Positions 6,044-7,940 of a stretch of DNA of 7,940 nt are shown piece after piece. Under the pieces are notes generated by a model. It was not told the DNA's origin, made no database searches, and saw nothing but the letters and a program-made list of their open reading frames with translations. How positions within the stretch are numbered: position 1 is the stretch's first letter; every line of letters begins with the position of its first letter. The translations under genes were made by a program, and so were the position numbers. The stretch comes from Leptolinea sp. (GTDB lineage Bacteria; Chloroflexota; Anaerolineae; Anaerolineales; Anaerolineaceae): assembly GCA_022837205.1 (NCBI GenBank), contig JALHEL010000067.1, positions 1 through 7,940 of the forward strand. The letters run 5' to 3'.

Positions 6044-6048
6044 ATCAT

Positions 6049-6055
6049 TCCTTTC
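6049..6055 (-). promoter_or_regulatory. Ribosome binding site fixing the start of the 138-residue protein
   Basis: On the minus strand GAAAGGA precedes ATG 6043 with 5-6 nt between. The open frame upstream (to 6136) has no such site and would overlap the amidase gene by over 70 bp, so the shorter protein is preferred. Confidence 0.6.
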
Positions 6056-6062
6056 ATTTCTC

Positions 6063-6887
6063 TTAAGGAGTAATATTTTCAACCCCCGGTAATATGAATT
6101 TTGTCTTTGTTTCAGGTTGTGAAGGATTATATACAATAGGTTTATTTGCTTCCACGGAAGTTGTCGCGGATTCGTTATTTATATAACAGAGTATCCCATC
6201 CGCAATTCCCTTTGCGACCGAATCGGTTTTTTCCGTCAACGTCCGATAATCTAAGTTCAAATATCCTACTTCCATAATAGCAGCAGTCGTATATTCGTTA
6301 ATCTCACTAAAATCATAGAATTCTTCCGGATCGGAGGAAATAGTATTTCCTAAATAATTCAAATTCGTTCTTCTTTGAAATCGATCAATCAAACAATTAT
6401 TCAAATTTGTCGATTCAACCGGATAACTGACTTTGCCGATACTGGCAACCTTAAAACCGGAAGCTTGGTTATTAATAAATTCACATGTGTCTGTATGAAT
6501 TGATAACAAAGCTAATCCTGTATAATTCTTTAATTTTGGGTCAAATTCCTTAAAAAGATCTACCGTGTATCCTTGATTACTAAGCATATCTCGAACAAGC
6601 GTCGATATTCTTAATGCCACATCAACTTCACGTATATTATTTAATTCCGGCGGGCAAACATGGCCGGAATCATATCCCCAATGACCGGAAACAATTCCAA
6701 TTCGACTCTGCTCATTCGGCAATAATGTCGGCACTTTTTCGGAATATACTTCATTTGATTCAATTTGCTTTTCATTTATATATTTATTAATATCTTGCCC
6801 CGGAGTGAAATAAATCAATACAGTTGCAGTTATTGCAGCAGTAAATAATACTGAGAAAATTATTTTGCCGACTGAATATTGTTTCAT
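6063..6887 (-). CDS. Membrane-anchored N-acetylmuramoyl-L-alanine amidase (Amidase_3 type)
   Basis: Amidase_3 enzymes are zinc hydrolases that cut the bond between N-acetylmuramic acid and L-Ala of the peptidoglycan stem. The 274 residues start with a basic N-terminus and one hydrophobic segment (about 8-28), either an anchor or an uncleaved signal, placing the enzyme outside the membrane. The catalytic domain (about 62-236) keeps the expected set: His69 in SGHWGYDSG, Glu87 in REVDVALRI, His131 in SIHTDT and Glu206 in AIMEVGYLNLD. The first motif departs from the usual DPGHGG form. A 35-residue tail rich in Thr, Pro and Asn follows. ATG 6887 is the only good start because an in-frame TGA lies at 6891-6893; the AAGG directly before it is too close to be a normal ribosome site. 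It heads the cluster with the 138-residue and thioredoxin-TPR genes. CwlD-like germination amidases are unlikely given the context. Confidence 0.82.
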   Translation of the reverse strand: MKQYSVGKIIFSVLFTAAITATVLIYFTPGQDINKYINEKQIESNEVYSEKVPTLLPNEQSRIGIVSGHWGYDSGHVCPPELNNIREVDVALRISTLVRDMLSNQGYTVDLFKEFDPKLKNYTGLALLSIHTDTCEFINNQASGFKVASIGKVSYPVESTNLNNCLIDRFQRRTNLNYLGNTISSDPEEFYDFSEINEYTTAAIMEVGYLNLDYRTLTEKTDSVAKGIADGILCYINNESATTSVEANKPIVYNPSQPETKTKFILPGVENITP

Positions 6888-6909
6888 CCTTCAACATCCC
6901 AACCTGTCT

Positions 6910-6938
6910 CGTTTCTATAGTTAAGTATAAACGAAACG
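6910..6938. other. Dyad flanking the amidase-cluster -10
   Basis: CGTTTC (6910-6915) and GAAACG (6933-6938) are exact inverted complements separated by 17 bp that include the minus-strand TATACT. Placement around a -10 would suit an operator, but six-base arms can occur by chance. Confidence 0.25.
6924..6929 (-). promoter_or_regulatory. Possible -10 of the amidase cluster
   Basis: The minus strand reads TATACT at 6929-6924, about 37 bp before the amidase ATG. No good -35 is found 16-18 bp upstream. The hexamer lies between the two arms of the GTTTC/GAAAC dyad described separately. Read-through from the DUF4013 gene is an alternative source of transcription. Confidence 0.3.
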
Positions 6939-6989
6939 ACTTTGAAAGATCGCTTCAAATCGGGAGTTGAGCATTTTTCTAATAAAAGT

Positions 6990-7625
6990 CTAATAACCCC
7001 TGCTAACCTGTCCCAAAAGATGGGCATAAAAAGCCGCCGCAAAAGGAATTGTAAATATCACTCCGATATAGAATAAAGAAACCCCGATACTGGCAATAAT
7101 GATGGCTAAAATGATTGAAATTAATAGGCTTAAAAAAGTCTTACTGTCATTTTTAATCATCTGGTAGACCCGTTTGAAATTTAGTGTATCGCGAACATTT
7201 TTATGGTCGAGATACAAATAAAGAACTGCCGGAATGATATACAAAAAAATAAAAAAGTACACAAGTGCTACCGCATCATTTAAGAAGCCGAAAAATCCAA
7301 CTCCGAATTTTTCTATCACCCCGCTGAATATCAAACTCCAACCCCAGCTGATAAATCGAATGAATAATGAAACAATTAAATAAGGAATTATATATATCAG
7401 ACTCGTAAGGAACAGTTTTATTCCTTCCTTCAGGAAACTCCATGAAGGTTTTTCAGGTAATACTGAATAATCTCCCCATTTAACGCGTAGAACAACCTCA
7501 GAGATCCAACCGATTAGATAAATTAATCCGACTATTGGAATCACCGATATAAGTCCGGTAATCAATAGTTTTTTCCACCACTTCTCTTCTCGAAAGACAT
7601 ATGTAATTGCTCGTGTAAAATCCAT
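6990..7625 (-). CDS. DUF4013-type polytopic membrane protein
   Basis: The function of this family is not known. The 211-residue protein opens with a short aromatic/basic amphipathic segment (FTRAITYVFREEKWWKK) leading into a hydrophobic stretch with VIPIVGLIYLIGW (about 28-40), the DUF4013 signature I recognise ('A..Y.F.D..W..K....G.L..IPI.G'). Further membrane segments lie at about 71-89, 93-105, 111-138 and a long pair at 164-204, giving five or six in all. A polar loop (45-66) holds WGDYSVLPEKPSWSF. There are no Cys residues or recognisable catalytic motifs. ATG 7625 has a strong AAGGGGA site 5 nt upstream. It is divergent from the 7693 gene with only 67 bp between, and lies 102 bp before the amidase gene, so whether it belongs to that operon is uncertain. 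Confidence 0.75.
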   Translation of the reverse strand: MDFTRAITYVFREEKWWKKLLITGLISVIPIVGLIYLIGWISEVVLRVKWGDYSVLPEKPSWSFLKEGIKLFLTSLIYIIPYLIVSLFIRFISWGWSLIFSGVIEKFGVGFFGFLNDAVALVYFFIFLYIIPAVLYLYLDHKNVRDTLNFKRVYQMIKNDSKTFLSLLISIILAIIIASIGVSLFYIGVIFTIPFAAAFYAHLLGQVSRGY

Positions 7626-7645
7626 TTGCTTCCCCTTGCTGTTGT

Positions 7646-7658
7646 TTTATACTATAAA
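7646..7658. promoter_or_regulatory. Overlapping divergent -10 elements
   Basis: The 67-bp divergent region contains TATACT (7648-7653) and TATAAA (7653-7658) on plus, and TATAGT (7656-7651) and TATAAA (7651-7646) on minus, so -10-like hexamers overlap in both directions. Plus TATACT has TTGCTT (7626-7631) at 16 bp. Minus TATAAA has TTGAAA (7672-7667) at 15 bp. Expression of the two membrane-protein genes could be mutually exclusive. Confidence 0.4.
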
Positions 7659-7661
7659 TAC

Positions 7662-7677
7662 GAAATTTTCAAATTTC
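7662..7677. promoter_or_regulatory. 16-bp palindrome in the divergent promoter region
   Basis: GAAATTT (7662-7668) and AAATTTC (7671-7677) are perfect inverted complements around TC. The palindrome overlaps the minus-strand -35 candidate (7667-7672) and lies just downstream of the plus-strand -10 elements, where one bound regulator could affect both genes. Its base composition makes chance formation more likely than for a GC-containing site. Confidence 0.35.
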
Positions 7678-7681
7678 TGTT

Positions 7682-7687
7682 GCGAGG
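7682..7687 (+). promoter_or_regulatory. Ribosome binding site supporting a TTG start
   Basis: GCGAGG, followed by a 5-nt T spacer, precedes TTG at 7693-7695. The reading frame is open further upstream but has no ATG or other ribosome site, so this fixes the start of the partial gene at the right edge. Confidence 0.5.
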
Positions 7688-7692
7688 TTTTT

Positions 7693-7940
7693 TTGGAAGA
7701 AAAGAAAACCATATCCACTCTCCGCCAAATTGTTCTTTTCTCTTCATGTTTTTTATTGGGAGTCCTGTTTTTTATTACGATCTTTGGTGTAAAAAATATT
7801 AACCCGCTTGATACAAGTTGGGTGAAATATGGGGGGGGAGACAATTTCCAACATTATATCGGTTGGCGTTTCTTCCGTGAATTCCCTTGGACAAGATATT
7901 TCCTCTTTATGCGGAATTTGAATTACCCGGTTGGATCATC
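7693..7940 (+). CDS. DUF6311-like polytopic membrane protein, N-terminal part (runs off the right edge)
   Basis: An open frame runs from TTG 7693 to the window end, 82 complete codons without a stop. It begins with a basic segment (LEEKKTISTLRQ), then a hydrophobic segment at about residues 13-34. An outside segment follows with DTSWVKYGGGDNFQHYIGWRFF at about 41-62, then REFPWTRYFLF and LNYPVGSS. From family knowledge, 'W....GD..QH..GW.FFR..PW......N..YP.GSS' is the conserved first loop of DUF6311 proteins, multi-pass membrane proteins resembling lipid-linked-sugar glycosyltransferases; this places the acidic Asp-Gln-His motif outside the membrane. The enzymatic role is not established. A G8 run at 7831-7838 lies within the GGG codons just before that Asp, and an indel there would kill the frame. 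The TTG start is supported by GCGAGG 5 nt upstream. Confidence 0.65.
   Translation, partial: MEEKKTISTLRQIVLFSSCFLLGVLFFITIFGVKNINPLDTSWVKYGGGDNFQHYIGWRFFREFPWTRYFLFMRNLNYPVGS

Noticed and set aside
6044..6136. 31-residue N-terminal extension of the 138-residue protein
   Set aside because: It overlaps the amidase 3' end by over 70 bp, lacks a ribosome site, and reads as basic, unstructured sequence, while ATG 6043 has GAAAGG at good spacing.
6941..6959. TTTGAA / TTCAAA hairpin as a terminator for the DUF4013 gene
   Set aside because: The stem is only six AT-rich pairs with a 7-nt loop and no T run follows on the minus strand; it may be chance.
7647..7844. Minus-strand 65-codon frame antisense to the right-edge gene
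   Set aside because: It covers the divergent promoter and the start of the DUF6311-like frame, has no recognisable features, and conflicts with the better-supported plus-strand gene.

Overview
The window is AT-rich (about 60% A+T by eye) and looks like chromosomal DNA of a low-GC member of the Chloroflexota, probably Anaerolineae. Three things suggest this: a long-linker membrane FHA protein, a 138-residue small protein of a type I associate with Chloroflexota, and a DUF6311-like membrane protein. The taxonomic call is inference from protein style and not a database result. I see no rRNA, tRNA, CRISPR, transposase or phage gene.

Layout. Positions 8-202 (minus) hold only the N-terminus of a probable class A penicillin-binding protein. 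Its frame stops inside the first 20 bases of the window, which are an exact copy of positions 591-610, so the edge is probably chimeric. After a divergent intergenic region, 417-2656 (plus) is a tight two-gene operon, nfnA-nfnB, encoding the flavin-based electron-bifurcating ferredoxin:NADP+ oxidoreductase (NADH-dependent). It has a good sigma-70-type promoter and a clear terminator. Positions 2927-4147 (plus) encode a monocistronic FHA protein with a very long Pro/Gln/Tyr/Asn linker and one C-terminal membrane segment. It has its own promoter, an 18-bp dyad in the leader and a terminator. Positions 4397-4741 (plus) encode a 114-residue acidic protein built of two tandem repeats, convergent with the next cluster.

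Positions 7625 down to 4750 are four minus-strand genes: a DUF4013-type membrane protein, a membrane-anchored N-acetylmuramoyl-L-alanine amidase, the 138-residue conserved-looking protein, and a thioredoxin-TPR protein whose CxxC is replaced by SxxS (CnoX/YbbN-like). The last three are closely spaced and probably co-transcribed, which suggests an envelope or protein-folding theme. From 7693 to the right edge runs the start of a DUF6311-like polytopic membrane protein, divergent from the DUF4013 gene across a 67-bp region with overlapping promoters and a 16-bp palindrome.

The genes share no single obvious pathway. NfnAB serves redox balance in anaerobic metabolism, while the PBP, amidase and membrane proteins point to the cell envelope. 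I see no clear new multi-gene system. The items most worth a second look are the chimeric left edge, the internally duplicated 114-residue protein, the amidase/138-residue/SxxS-thioredoxin cluster, and the dyads at the FHA and 7.65-kb promoters.
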